A stretch of DNA of 64,000 bases from a virus, in the IMG/VR virus record IMGVR_UViG_3300008469_000001, positions 23,922-87,921 of that record. The stretch is one strand, 5' to 3'. Numbering within the stretch: position 1 is the stretch's first letter; each line of letters opens with the position of its first letter. Positions 17,455-24,135 of this stretch are shown piece by piece. The notes beneath the pieces are model-generated. The model searched no databases, had not been told where the DNA came from, and was given only the letters and a program-made list of their open reading frames with translations. The translations under genes were made by a program, and so were the position numbers.

Positions 17455-17487
17455 ACAGATTTTAATAATTTTAGAAAAGGTTATGGA

Positions 17488-18162
17488 TTAACCCATCCAA
17501 ACTCCACCACAATCAATTACAGATTTATCAAACAATTCCTGTTCTAATCTTTCAATTTCTGTTTGAGCTTGTGAAATTAAATCAGAACCATTCATTGAAA
17601 CATCATTTGGTGATGATACTCCAGAAAATTTGCTTCTTATTATTCCTAGATTAAATTTTGCTTGTGCTATGGCATATTTTTGAACCCAAGGATCACCATA
17701 TATTGGTGCTAAGTCTTTATATCTCATAACCTTAGCTGCTACATTTTCATCAGTTGCTGGTTGAATATCTGTTTGAACATATCTTTTACCATCTCTATGA
17801 ATAATTCTACTAGGTATTGGATTAGTTACCTTTTGTAATTCATTATCTTGCAATATCATACCTAACATGGTTATTTCATATGCTTGACCAGTAGTTTCAG
17901 GTATCAATGTTTGTCCCATTCCACCTTTCATTTTATTCATAGATATAATAAAATCTACATCTTCTGGTACTTCATGATAATTCTCACCAGCTTTCAATCT
18001 GATTGCAATATTTTCTTCATTCCATGCTTCAGATGAATTATGTCCATAGTAATTAATGGTGTGGTATATAATCATATCTAAATCCGAATCAGATAATTCT
18101 ACATCAGTTTGTGATGCACCTAACATACCAACAATATATTGTTTTAAAAAATCTTTTGTCAT
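17488..18162 (-). CDS. 13: Neck protein gp13
   Basis: 224 residues; T4 gp13 has 309. The start is like many phage neck/head-completion proteins (FLKQYIVGMLGA...VELSDSDLDMII). The diagnostic part is at about 165-215: DPWVQKYAIAQAKFNLGI, then FSGVSSPNDVSMNGSDLI and a terminal helix AQTEIERLEQELFD, which matches the conserved end of gp13-type proteins. It should join the portal vertex to gp14. Start at ATG 18162 with a GGGGG ribosome-binding site; no late promoter lies directly upstream, so transcription probably reads through a terminator-like hairpin. Confidence 0.72.
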   Translation of the reverse strand: MTKDFLKQYIVGMLGASQTDVELSDSDLDMIIYHTINYYGHNSSEAWNEENIAIRLKAGENYHEVPEDVDFIISMNKMKGGMGQTLIPETTGQAYEITMLGMILQDNELQKVTNPIPSRIIHRDGKRYVQTDIQPATDENVAAKVMRYKDLAPIYGDPWVQKYAIAQAKFNLGIIRSKFSGVSSPNDVSMNGSDLISQAQTEIERLEQELFDKSVIDCGGVWMG

Positions 18163-18183
18163 TATTATACCCCCAGAGTATTC

Positions 18184-18214
18184 AAAAAAAGAAAGCTTTT
18201 ATTCAGCTTTCTTT
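18184..18214 (-). terminator. Terminator overlapping the stop codon of the preceding gene
   Basis: AAAGAAAGCT (18188-18197) pairs with AGCTTTCTTT (18205-18214), 10 bp with a 7-nt loop that contains the stop codon at 18199-18201. Read leftward it is followed by a run of seven T, the classical intrinsic form. Confidence 0.7.
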
Positions 18215-18570
18215 CTTCTGCCTCTTCTTTTTGGAGCCGGTTTTTCTTCTGATTTTTCTACAATTGTATCTTCAATTTTAACTTCTACTTGTTCTATAGG
18301 TGTTTCCACTACTTCTTCAACTTTAGTTATTTTATCAGCTACCTTTGCTTTTGGTTTATTAGTAGTCACTTTTGTTGATTGAGTTTTTTTAGGAGTTTCT
18401 TTTACTTCTCCATTGATTTCTTCAACTAATTTTAAAACTCTTAAATAACCACCTGTCAATTTTTGTTCTAATGTTACTTTAGAACCTTTAAATAATGTTA
18501 CTGTTTGATCTTTACCAGGAATTGTGAAATTAAACACACCAGGCTGTATACTTTCATAAACATATTGCAT
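18199..18570 (-). CDS. Small Lys/Glu-rich protein, unknown
   Basis: 123 residues. Residues 1-50 form a compact beta domain (VYESIQPGVFNFTIPG... VTLFKGSKVTL), while 55-123 are a disordered Lys/Glu/Thr/Val tail ending in the basic run KRRGRRKKAE. Strong GGAG site and an exact late promoter 33 nt upstream indicate high late expression. The basic tail could touch DNA or the acidic capsid surface; a head decoration or internal protein is possible. No family recognised. Confidence 0.6.
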   Translation of the reverse strand: MQYVYESIQPGVFNFTIPGKDQTVTLFKGSKVTLEQKLTGGYLRVLKLVEEINGEVKETPKKTQSTKVTTNKPKAKVADKITKVEEVVETPIEQVEVKIEDTIVEKSEEKPAPKRRGRRKKAE

Positions 18571-18602
18571 TAATACTCTCCTTAAAACACATTGTTTTCT
18601 TT

Positions 18603-18610
18603 TATTTATA
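18603..18610 (-). promoter_or_regulatory. Late promoter TATAAATA
   Basis: Exact T4-type motif on the minus strand, 33 nt before the start at 18570. Confidence 0.7.
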
Positions 18611-18624
18611 TTTTAAACGACTTT

Positions 18625-18972
18625 TTAACTTAACTCAGCTATTTTAGCATTCATGTTTTTTAAAAACCTTCTGAATTTAGATTTCTCTCTTTTTGCCTGA
18701 GCTAGATCTTTTTCTTGATTTTTTATATATAAATCATTTTTTTGCTTATGTGTTAATTGGTCTTTTTTATTAACCGTATTGATAGTAGCATGAACAGATT
18801 TAATGATTCTATCATAGAAATGTAATAATTCATTCAGTCTAGTCTTCGCTCTTGAAAGCTCATTTCTTGTTGGATTTCCATCCAACAACAATCTTATTTC
18901 TTTTTCATTAATAAGTTTTCTTTGAGCTTCTGCTTCAATTTCAGAACTTGGTCCACTAACACTTACTTTCAT
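18625..18972 (-). CDS. Small basic helical protein, unknown
   Basis: 115 residues with AGGAG before the ATG. Almost all helical and rich in Lys, Arg and Glu; residues 15-55 (EAQRKLINEKEIRLLLDG, ELSRAKTRLNELLHFYDR) and 60-110 would form a two-helix coiled coil. It lies 12 bp after the HU-like gene and is probably co-transcribed from the same late promoter. Basic charge and partner suggest a DNA- or nucleoid-related role, but that is inference only. Confidence 0.6.
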   Translation of the reverse strand: MKVSVSGPSSEIEAEAQRKLINEKEIRLLLDGNPTRNELSRAKTRLNELLHFYDRIIKSVHATINTVNKKDQLTHKQKNDLYIKNQEKDLAQAKREKSKFRRFLKNMNAKIAELS

Positions 18973-18984
18973 GATAATCTCCTA

Positions 18985-19266
18985 TTATTCAAATAGGCTT
19001 TTACCTTCTGACATCACTTTACAACCAAGCTCATCTCTAGCCTCTTTCATAAAAGTTTCACCAGTTTTAGGATTTCTAACTTTTCTGGCATTTTTATGTT
19101 TTTTGAATACTTTGAATAGTGAACCAAATTTTACTTCACCACCCTCTTTTACTTCATCAATGATTACTTCTAAGAAACCATTCCAAATTCTTTCACATTC
19201 AGCTTTTGAAACTTTTTCTTCACCAATTATTTCTTGTAGTTGAACTACTATATCTGCTTTTGTCAT
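18985..19266 (-). CDS. HU/IHF-family DNA-bending protein
   Basis: 93 residues, the normal length of HU. It has the helical N-terminal dimer domain (MTKADIVVQLQEIIG...SKAECERIWNGFLEVIID), then the strand EGGEVKFGSLFKVFKKHK and ARKVRNPKTGE, which matches the HU signature around the DNA-binding beta arm. It is expected to bind and bend DNA as a dimer. An exact late promoter lies about 62 nt upstream, so it may act in packaged or replicating phage DNA or at origin-like repeats. T4 lacks an HU homologue, so this is an addition to the core set. Confidence 0.85.
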   Translation of the reverse strand: MTKADIVVQLQEIIGEEKVSKAECERIWNGFLEVIIDEVKEGGEVKFGSLFKVFKKHKNARKVRNPKTGETFMKEARDELGCKVMSEGKSLFE

Positions 19267-19327
19267 TTTATTGTCCTTATTTTAAATTTTTAAAGAGGAA
19301 ACTTTTCCCCTTATTTTATTACATTTT

Positions 19328-19335
19328 TATTTATA
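19328..19335 (-). promoter_or_regulatory. Late promoter TATAAATA (HU-like gene)
   Basis: Exact motif on the minus strand, 62 nt before the start at 19266, in the 136-bp gap between the HU-like gene and the polymerase-like gene. The leader also contains an imperfect GAGGAAA/TTTCCCC hairpin. Confidence 0.65.
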
Positions 19336-19402
19336 TTGAAAAAAAGCCTATTTTGGAAACTTTCTATCAAAACACCTTTTAAATATACCTTTTTTTATTT
19401 TT

Positions 19403-20044
19403 TTAGTTATTTTTTAAAAAATCAATCAAAAGTACATATGCATATCCTATAGAATGCGGTTTTTTATATCTATATTTACCATCATCTCTACCCAATTCCT
19501 TAAATTGTTCATCAAAAACTGGTATACCATAAGTTTCTCTTAGAATTTTTTGAGCTTCTTCTGATTTCTTTTTCAATAGTTTATCAGTATGAATATAATT
19601 TTTCATCTTATCATAATTAGCTACGGAACCAGGTCTAATCAACGCTAAAATAATAGCAATGTCATTTACAGATGAAACTTTAAACTCTCTAAGAATACCA
19701 GGATACTTACTCAATTGATATGGTTCATCATATTCCCACAATGTTGACCATTGGATATTTTCATTTTCTATCAGGTGTATATATTGTATTAATTCATCTG
19801 AGGATATATCATCCAAATAACTATTATTAAGAATATCAATCTTTTGAAAATGATTTTTTTCCATTGATTTATAATCTATAACAGCTAAATCTTGATAAGC
19901 TGGAATTGATTTATAAAAATAAACGCCAGCTGGATGAGGTTGATAATCTCCTCTATCATTCAAAACAGAAGCCCTTAACAAACCATTTCTAATTTCATCT
20001 GAGTCCTTTGCAGGTATATCCAAATCTAAATCTGAAAATTTCAT
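19403..20044 (-). CDS. Very small DNA polymerase III alpha (C-family)-like protein
   Basis: 213 residues, compared with about 1160 in bacterial DnaE. Landmarks of the C-family catalytic core appear in the right order: SDLDLDI at 4-10 (PDFDVDF in E. coli, with the two metal aspartates at D5 and D7), HPAGVYF near 37, IDYKSMEKNHFQKIDIL at 56-72 with D70 at the third catalytic aspartate, NDIAIILALIRPGS (the conserved RPGP loop), TYGIPVFDEQF (YGVIVYQEQVM) and KKPHSIGYAYVLL (NKSHSAAYAL). The PHP domain, most of the palm, clamp-binding and OB parts are missing. It sits directly after gp46/gp47. Polymerase activity is doubtful; homology is well supported. Confidence 0.72.
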   Translation of the reverse strand: MKFSDLDLDIPAKDSDEIRNGLLRASVLNDRGDYQPHPAGVYFYKSIPAYQDLAVIDYKSMEKNHFQKIDILNNSYLDDISSDELIQYIHLIENENIQWSTLWEYDEPYQLSKYPGILREFKVSSVNDIAIILALIRPGSVANYDKMKNYIHTDKLLKKKSEEAQKILRETYGIPVFDEQFKELGRDDGKYRYKKPHSIGYAYVLLIDFLKNN

Positions 20045-20091
20045 ATTAACCTTTCCAACTAATGTTTATTATTATTTTACAATTTTAGTCA

Positions 20092-21939
20092 TCAATCTAA
20101 GTCCGGATTCACATCTAAAGTTGAAATCCCCCTAGATTTTGTAACTAAAATAACTTCTTTTGATTTTTCTTTTATCTCTTCTCTGTGAGAAATCATATAT
20201 ACTCTCATCTTTTCTTGTTTTGCAACATTTTTGATAAAGTAATATACAGATTCTAATAATGTACCATTGATACCACTATCCAAAACTTCATCCATAAACA
20301 GTGCATTAAATTCAACATTATTTTTTAGTTTAAACACTTTCATAAGTGCCAACATAATCATAATATTACCAATCCTTTTTTCACCATTTGAAAGAGTACC
20401 TGATGATACCTCTTTACCAAGCTTCATAATTCTTATTGTGAAATCTGGATTGAATTGTAAATGAATGTTAAAATCAGGAATCAATTTTTTAAAGTTTTTG
20501 AGTATTTCATTTGATTGTTTGATAAATTTTCTTAGAAATTTTCCTCTTATTTTTTGATCATCATTCTGTTTTATAAATGATTTAAACAACCTAACATTCT
20601 CTGAAACCCTATCAATCTCAGTCATATCTATGTTTCTAATTAACTTTGAATTAGCTTCTATTTCTGATAAGAAATGGTTGTCTTGACCTTCAATATTTGT
20701 TAATTCATTTTCTAGATTTTTAACAACAATATCAATATTATCAAGTTCTTTCTTATCAACTTTTGTTTCAACTTCTTCCATTGCTTCTTTTATTTCAGAT
20801 AATAATTCTCTTTTATCAGAAATGGAATGTTTAAGTTGTTTTTTACCTTTATCATGATCGGTAATACTTTTTTCATATATAAGAATTTGTTTTCCATAAT
20901 CAGATAATTTTTTATCACTTTCTGTTATAGCTGTTGCATCTTCCCAATCTTGATTACAAGTAGGACAAATATTACCCTTTAAACTAACATTCTTCTTTTC
21001 TTCTCTTTCATATTTCTCAGATAGAATTTCTATTTCTCTATCTTCTTTATCAATAATGGATTGTACATCTTTTAAATCACTTCTTAATTCAGTAATTGTT
21101 TCTGTCAATTTCAATTTATGTTCTTTCAACTCATCTAAAAATGAAAATTTATCAAGTTCTTCTGCAACATTAACTGTGGTGTAATATTCAATAGATTCAA
21201 CTAAACTATCGATTTGTTTTTTTCTTCTTCTCTCAAATTTTTCTGACGATTCATTTAATCTTTCTAACTGGTGGGTTATTTGTTCATTTGCATAATTAAT
21301 TTCTTTTATACTTGATTCTAATTCTGTTAATTTTATTGTATCATCTCTTACTCTATCTTTAACATCTGTAGCCATTTGATTAGCAGCTTCAAAACTAAAT
21401 ATGTTTTCAAGAACTTTCTTTTGATCACCCGGTCTCATATTCAAAAATGGTTTATTATGCTCACTTGCAACTGAGAATAAAGTAGTTTGTAGGAAGGTTT
21501 CATATTTCATTCCAACAATAGATTCAATAAGATTATTGTTATCTCTTATGTCTGCTTTTGAGATATTGTCCCAAGTATCTTCTACATTTTCAACTGTTTC
21601 AACTTTTTTATAAAGATTAAGAATGTTTGGTTTTCTTCCTCTTTCAACTTTAAAACTGTGTTTATCAATATCAAATTCTAAAGTAACTACACAGTCTTTT
21701 CCTTTTATATAATTAACAACCTCATTAGCTTTAACATTTGATACAGTTTCACCATATAGTGCAAAAGTTATACCAGCAAATATAGTTGATTTACCTGTTC
21801 CAATTTTAGCACCTTCAGTATCTTTATCAATTCCATCAATAAGTATTACTGTAGAACCAAACTCATTAAATTTCAGTTCTTGTTTACTTCCATAACTATA
21901 AAAGTTTTGCAATTCTAATTTTCTAAATTTAACTTTCAT
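20092..21939 (-). CDS. 46: Recombination endonuclease subunit gp46 (Rad50/SbcC-like)
   Basis: 615 residues; ATPase partner of gp47 that resects DNA ends for recombination-dependent replication. Walker A is KIGTGKST (K50), preceded by a slightly expanded loop. Long coiled coils at about 175-300 and 340-450 flank a zinc hook CPTC (325-328). The ABC signature LSNGEKR lies near 515 and Walker B/D-loop LFMDEVLDSG near 550. Length is close to T4 gp46 (560). Gene order 47-46 matches T4. No late promoter motif precedes the pair, which fits early or middle expression. Confidence 0.93.
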   Translation of the reverse strand: MKVKFRKLELQNFYSYGSKQELKFNEFGSTVILIDGIDKDTEGAKIGTGKSTIFAGITFALYGETVSNVKANEVVNYIKGKDCVVTLEFDIDKHSFKVERGRKPNILNLYKKVETVENVEDTWDNISKADIRDNNNLIESIVGMKYETFLQTTLFSVASEHNKPFLNMRPGDQKKVLENIFSFEAANQMATDVKDRVRDDTIKLTELESSIKEINYANEQITHQLERLNESSEKFERRRKKQIDSLVESIEYYTTVNVAEELDKFSFLDELKEHKLKLTETITELRSDLKDVQSIIDKEDREIEILSEKYEREEKKNVSLKGNICPTCNQDWEDATAITESDKKLSDYGKQILIYEKSITDHDKGKKQLKHSISDKRELLSEIKEAMEEVETKVDKKELDNIDIVVKNLENELTNIEGQDNHFLSEIEANSKLIRNIDMTEIDRVSENVRLFKSFIKQNDDQKIRGKFLRKFIKQSNEILKNFKKLIPDFNIHLQFNPDFTIRIMKLGKEVSSGTLSNGEKRIGNIMIMLALMKVFKLKNNVEFNALFMDEVLDSGINGTLLESVYYFIKNVAKQEKMRVYMISHREEIKEKSKEVILVTKSRGISTLDVNPDLD

Positions 21940-22013
21940 TTAAACTCTCTTTTTACCTTTCAAAAATGTCTTTTCAACACCTTTTACATAATTATACATT
22001 AATCAACTTTTTT

Positions 22014-22030
22014 ACCCTTATTAATAAAGG
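22014..22030. repeat. Near-palindrome CCTTATTAATAAAGG between gp47 and gp46
   Basis: Lies in the 99-bp gap between the two recombination genes. It closely matches the palindrome at 23927-23942, and both are followed by ATTAAA. It may be a weak terminator for gp47 or a protein-binding site shared with the origin-like region. Confidence 0.5.
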
Positions 22031-22038
22031 ATTAAAAT

Positions 22039-23097
22039 CTACTCTTGGTAAGAGTTAGATAATTCCTTTAAAAATTTTATTGCTTCTTGGTCTTCATCAA
22101 CTTTTTCGGTTGTTACTAAATTATCAATAACATAATCTGTATATGATTGATTTTCTAATTTATTAGATGTTTCTTCATCATCTTCATCATCAAGATCATC
22201 TAAATCATCCCAAGGTGACATTTGATCATCAAGAACTAAATCATTTATTCCATATTCTAAAATCAATGATGTTTTAAATTCTTCCAATTCACTATATTTG
22301 TATTTCTTATCAATAACTAATTTAAGATTATCTCCTTGATTAAATACTGTAGTTAATTCATCTTCCATCTCTTTCAATACTGACATTTTGAATTTATACA
22401 TTCTAGGGTGTTGGTACTCAATAAATTCATCTTCACCATTTTCACAATCTAATATAGTCCATCCTCTCTCATCATCATCTTCACCATAAAAAAATCTACA
22501 CAAATTTCCAATATATGCTATTTTACCTCTTGATTGTCTTTTATGAAAATGTCCCATAAACACTTTATCATAATTTTTTGTAATTGCATTTGCATTAAGA
22601 CCTTCTTCAGCTTTAACAAATTGGTTTAGCATAAAACCTTGTATTTCAATGTGACCCATTAAAAAGTTTGCATGTGGGAATTCATGTCCTTTCATTATTT
22701 CATTTGGAAAATAAGGTAACATATAAAATGTATTATCATGAATTTCTAGTGTTTTAGGTTCATCTACCAAATGAATATTTGGATAACCAGCAAATATATG
22801 TAGGTTATGTCCATTTGAATCATATGTTTTTTTTGACATGTCATGATTACCAACCAATATATATACATTATCAAATGTATCATTAATTTTAATAAATGCT
22901 TGTGCTAGATAATTTAAGGTTGAAGTGGATATTGATTGTTTTACATCAAGTGTATCACCTAAATTGATCATTGTAGTTATACCATTTTGTTTCGCATGTT
23001 CACATTGTTCATAAATACCTTTAAGTATAATATGGTCAAATTTACCATTTGATTTACCAAAGTGCCAATCGGTACTAATTGTAATTTTCTTATTCAT
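22039..23097 (-). CDS. 47: Recombination endonuclease subunit gp47 (Mre11/SbcD-like)
   Basis: 352 residues (T4 gp47: 339). All five metallophosphoesterase motifs are present: DWHFG (D10, H12), NLGDTLD (D48), LVGNHD (N84, H85), GHIEIQG near 150 and GHFHKR near 183. The C-terminal 70 residues are acidic, including a run WDDLDDLDDEDDEE. With gp46 it forms the exonuclease/endonuclease complex for end resection. It is the first gene of the leftward replication block, beginning at the edge of the origin-like region; an AAAGG site precedes the ATG. Confidence 0.94.
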   Translation of the reverse strand: MNKKITISTDWHFGKSNGKFDHIILKGIYEQCEHAKQNGITTMINLGDTLDVKQSISTSTLNYLAQAFIKINDTFDNVYILVGNHDMSKKTYDSNGHNLHIFAGYPNIHLVDEPKTLEIHDNTFYMLPYFPNEIMKGHEFPHANFLMGHIEIQGFMLNQFVKAEEGLNANAITKNYDKVFMGHFHKRQSRGKIAYIGNLCRFFYGEDDDERGWTILDCENGEDEFIEYQHPRMYKFKMSVLKEMEDELTTVFNQGDNLKLVIDKKYKYSELEEFKTSLILEYGINDLVLDDQMSPWDDLDDLDDEDDEETSNKLENQSYTDYVIDNLVTTEKVDEDQEAIKFLKELSNSYQE

Positions 23098-23135
23098 TCA
23101 TAATTGCCTTTCATCAAGAATATATATTGATATAT

Positions 23136-23141
23136 ATTATA
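23136..23141 (-). promoter_or_regulatory. Candidate -10 element TATAAT for gp47
   Basis: Minus strand TTTGTATAATAT, about 40 nt before the gp47 start. The same TTGTATAAT string occurs at 12837 (+), 24011 (+) and, on the minus strand, near 885 and 32382, always upstream of genes or in gaps. No good -35 was found. Confidence 0.35.
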
Positions 23142-23299
23142 CAAAATTTAATCAGTAATAATTTCATAGAAAATCATATACAATTTGACATTAATATAAT
23201 GGTGTAATTTTATCATAAATTCTTGTGTGAAAATCAAACATAATTATGACCTAAATTATAAGTGTATTTCAAATCAATTTTTTTAAAAAATAAATTCAA

Positions 23300-23337
23300 T
23301 GGCTATGCCAGAGGACGAAGTCCAAGGTACGAAGTAC
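23300..23337. repeat. Three consecutive triloop mini-hairpins
   Basis: TGGC-TAT-GCCA (23300-23310), GGAC-GAA-GTCC (23313-23323) and GTAC-GAA-GTAC (23327-23337). Each has a 4-bp stem and a 3-nt loop, and two have the GAA triloop known to make exceptionally stable DNA mini-hairpins. The stretch is clearly GC-richer than its surroundings. Confidence 0.6.
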
Positions 23338-23477
23338 TATATCTATCTTTATATCATATTTAGGCACTTATAGCGGACAATTCACTAGGCAATAATAAGG
23401 GGGTTTATAGCGACACCCCAAAAAAATCGTGTAAGCTTTGTGGAATTGTCGTGTAAACTTTGTGAAAGCATTTTTTC

Positions 23478-23493
23478 ACCTTATTATTAAGGT
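23478..23493. repeat. Imperfect palindrome ACCTTATTATTAAGGT
   Basis: Close variant of the perfect palindrome at 23927, followed by CTTAAAA. It lies between the first two iteron copies and the TAACTCAAAA block. Confidence 0.5.
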
Positions 23494-23521
23494 CTTAAAA
23501 TGCGAAAAAAAAGGCATGTTT

Positions 23522-23820
23522 TAACTCAAAAAATTTTTCTGATGTTTTTAGGGTACTAAATAACTCAAAATTTGAAGTTGATTAATTTTAAGTTTTTTTT
23601 AAGGTGATGTTTTAACTCAAAATTTGAACTTGATGAATTTTCTAAAAACAGTAGTGTATATAGTAGTTCGAGCAGTCTTATCGTGTAAGTCTTGTGGAGT
23701 TAAATCGTGATTGTAACCAAAAGTTTCTCTATTTGTAAATAACTCAAAATTTGAACTTGATGAATTTTCAAAAATAACTCAAAATTTGAACTTGATGTAT
23801 GAGGGTTTTTTAACTCAAAA
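23522..23820 (+). repeat. Repeat family B (TAACTCAAAA, six direct copies)
   Basis: Exact TAACTCAAAA at 23522, 23561, 23613, 23740, 23775 and 23811, plus one inverted copy at 24074-24083. Four copies continue into TTTGAACTTGATGAATTTT or close variants (23561-23589, 23613-23641, 23740-23768, 23775-23799). The unit differs from family A, so two proteins, or two domains of one protein, may bind here. Confidence 0.85.
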
Positions 23821-23852
23821 ATAAAAGTTGAGTTATTTAGACCTATTTTTCT

Positions 23853-23860
23853 TATAAATA
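23853..23860 (+). promoter_or_regulatory. Exact late promoter motif TATAAATA inside the origin-like region
   Basis: Plus strand, 18 nt before the iteron at 23878 and 276 nt before the Rep start. It could drive a late transcript through the origin or arise by chance in AT-rich DNA. Confidence 0.35.
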
Positions 23861-23926
23861 ACTTAGAAATTAAAAAATCGTGTAAGTCTTGTGGAGTTTA
23901 AAATTTATTTAGTAAAGTCTTAAAAC

Positions 23927-23942
23927 ACCTTATTAATAAGGT
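23927..23942. repeat. Perfect 16-bp palindrome ACCTTATTAATAAGGT
   Basis: Followed by ATTAAA. Its right half plus flank (AAGGTATTAAA) recurs at 24124-24134, directly at the ribosome-binding site of the Rep gene, which hints at an operator. Confidence 0.6.
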
Positions 23943-24013
23943 ATTAAATAAAATCACCATTTGATAAATGTTAAAAAATCGTGTAAGTCTTGTGGAGTTT
24001 AAAATCGTGATTG

Positions 24014-24019
24014 TATAAT
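24014..24019 (+). promoter_or_regulatory. Candidate -10 element of the rep promoter (TATAAT)
   Basis: Lies 15 bp after the last iteron; the spacing would put a weak -35 (TTGTGG) inside that iteron. Binding of the initiator to the iteron would then block its own promoter. Confidence 0.45.
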
Positions 24020-24135
24020 AGGGTATACACGATAATTTGATAAGATTTCCAATGTAAATAACTCAACTTTTATTTTTGAGTTATTTTCTAAATCTATAGA
24101 ATTATAAAAAAAACTTATAAAAAAGGTATTAAAAA

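Larger units (their letters stand above)
23427..23999 (+). repeat. Iteron family A (five copies)
   Basis: TCGTGTAAGTCTTGTGGAGT plus one more T occurs exactly at 23681-23701, 23878-23898 and 23979-23999. Two diverged tandem copies, TCGTGTAAGCTTTGTGGAAT at 23427 and TCGTGTAAACTTTGTGAAA at 23449, lie at the left end. All have the same orientation as the Rep gene. Copies 1, 4 and 5 are preceded by an A-run, and the copies at 23681 and 23979 are followed by AAATCGTGATTGTA within a few bases. The last copy overlaps the -35 region of the likely rep promoter. Confidence 0.85.
23811..24083. repeat. 28-bp perfect inverted repeat pair around the rep promoter
   Basis: Positions 23811-23838 are the exact reverse complement of 24056-24083. 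Each arm is itself an inverted repeat (AACTCAA and TTGAGTT). The pair brackets two iterons, the palindrome at 23927 and the candidate -10 at 24014. This arrangement resembles the operator half-site design of autoregulated plasmid initiators. Confidence 0.8.
23098..24135. other. Non-coding repeat region, putative iteron-type replication origin
   Basis: A 1.04-kb stretch with no reading frame of note between leftward gp47 and the rightward Rep_3 gene. The first 180 bp are plain AT-rich promoter DNA. From about 23290 it is dense in structure: three mini-hairpins, a GGGGT/ACCCC hairpin (23400-23419), two TTATAGCG repeats, five copies of a 21-bp repeat, six direct copies of TAACTCAAAA, two palindromes and a 28-bp perfect inverted repeat. 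This is the layout of an iteron-plasmid origin with an autoregulated initiator promoter. Transcription diverges here. Origin function is inferred. Confidence 0.65.

Noticed and set aside
23300-23340. Possible tRNA gene in the GC-richer patch of the intergenic region
   Set aside because: The hairpins have 4-bp stems and 3-nt loops and no acceptor stem or T-loop sequence could be assembled.
23400-23427. GGGGT/ACCCC hairpin followed by an A-run as an intrinsic terminator
   Set aside because: In the rightward direction the stem is followed by A, not T; in the leftward direction the T-run precedes the stem. It is a structure but not a standard terminator.
23427-23999. Possible CRISPR array from the regular 21-bp repeats
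   Set aside because: Spacing is irregular (22, 232, 197 and 101 bp), spacers are not unit length and there are no cas genes; an iteron interpretation fits better.
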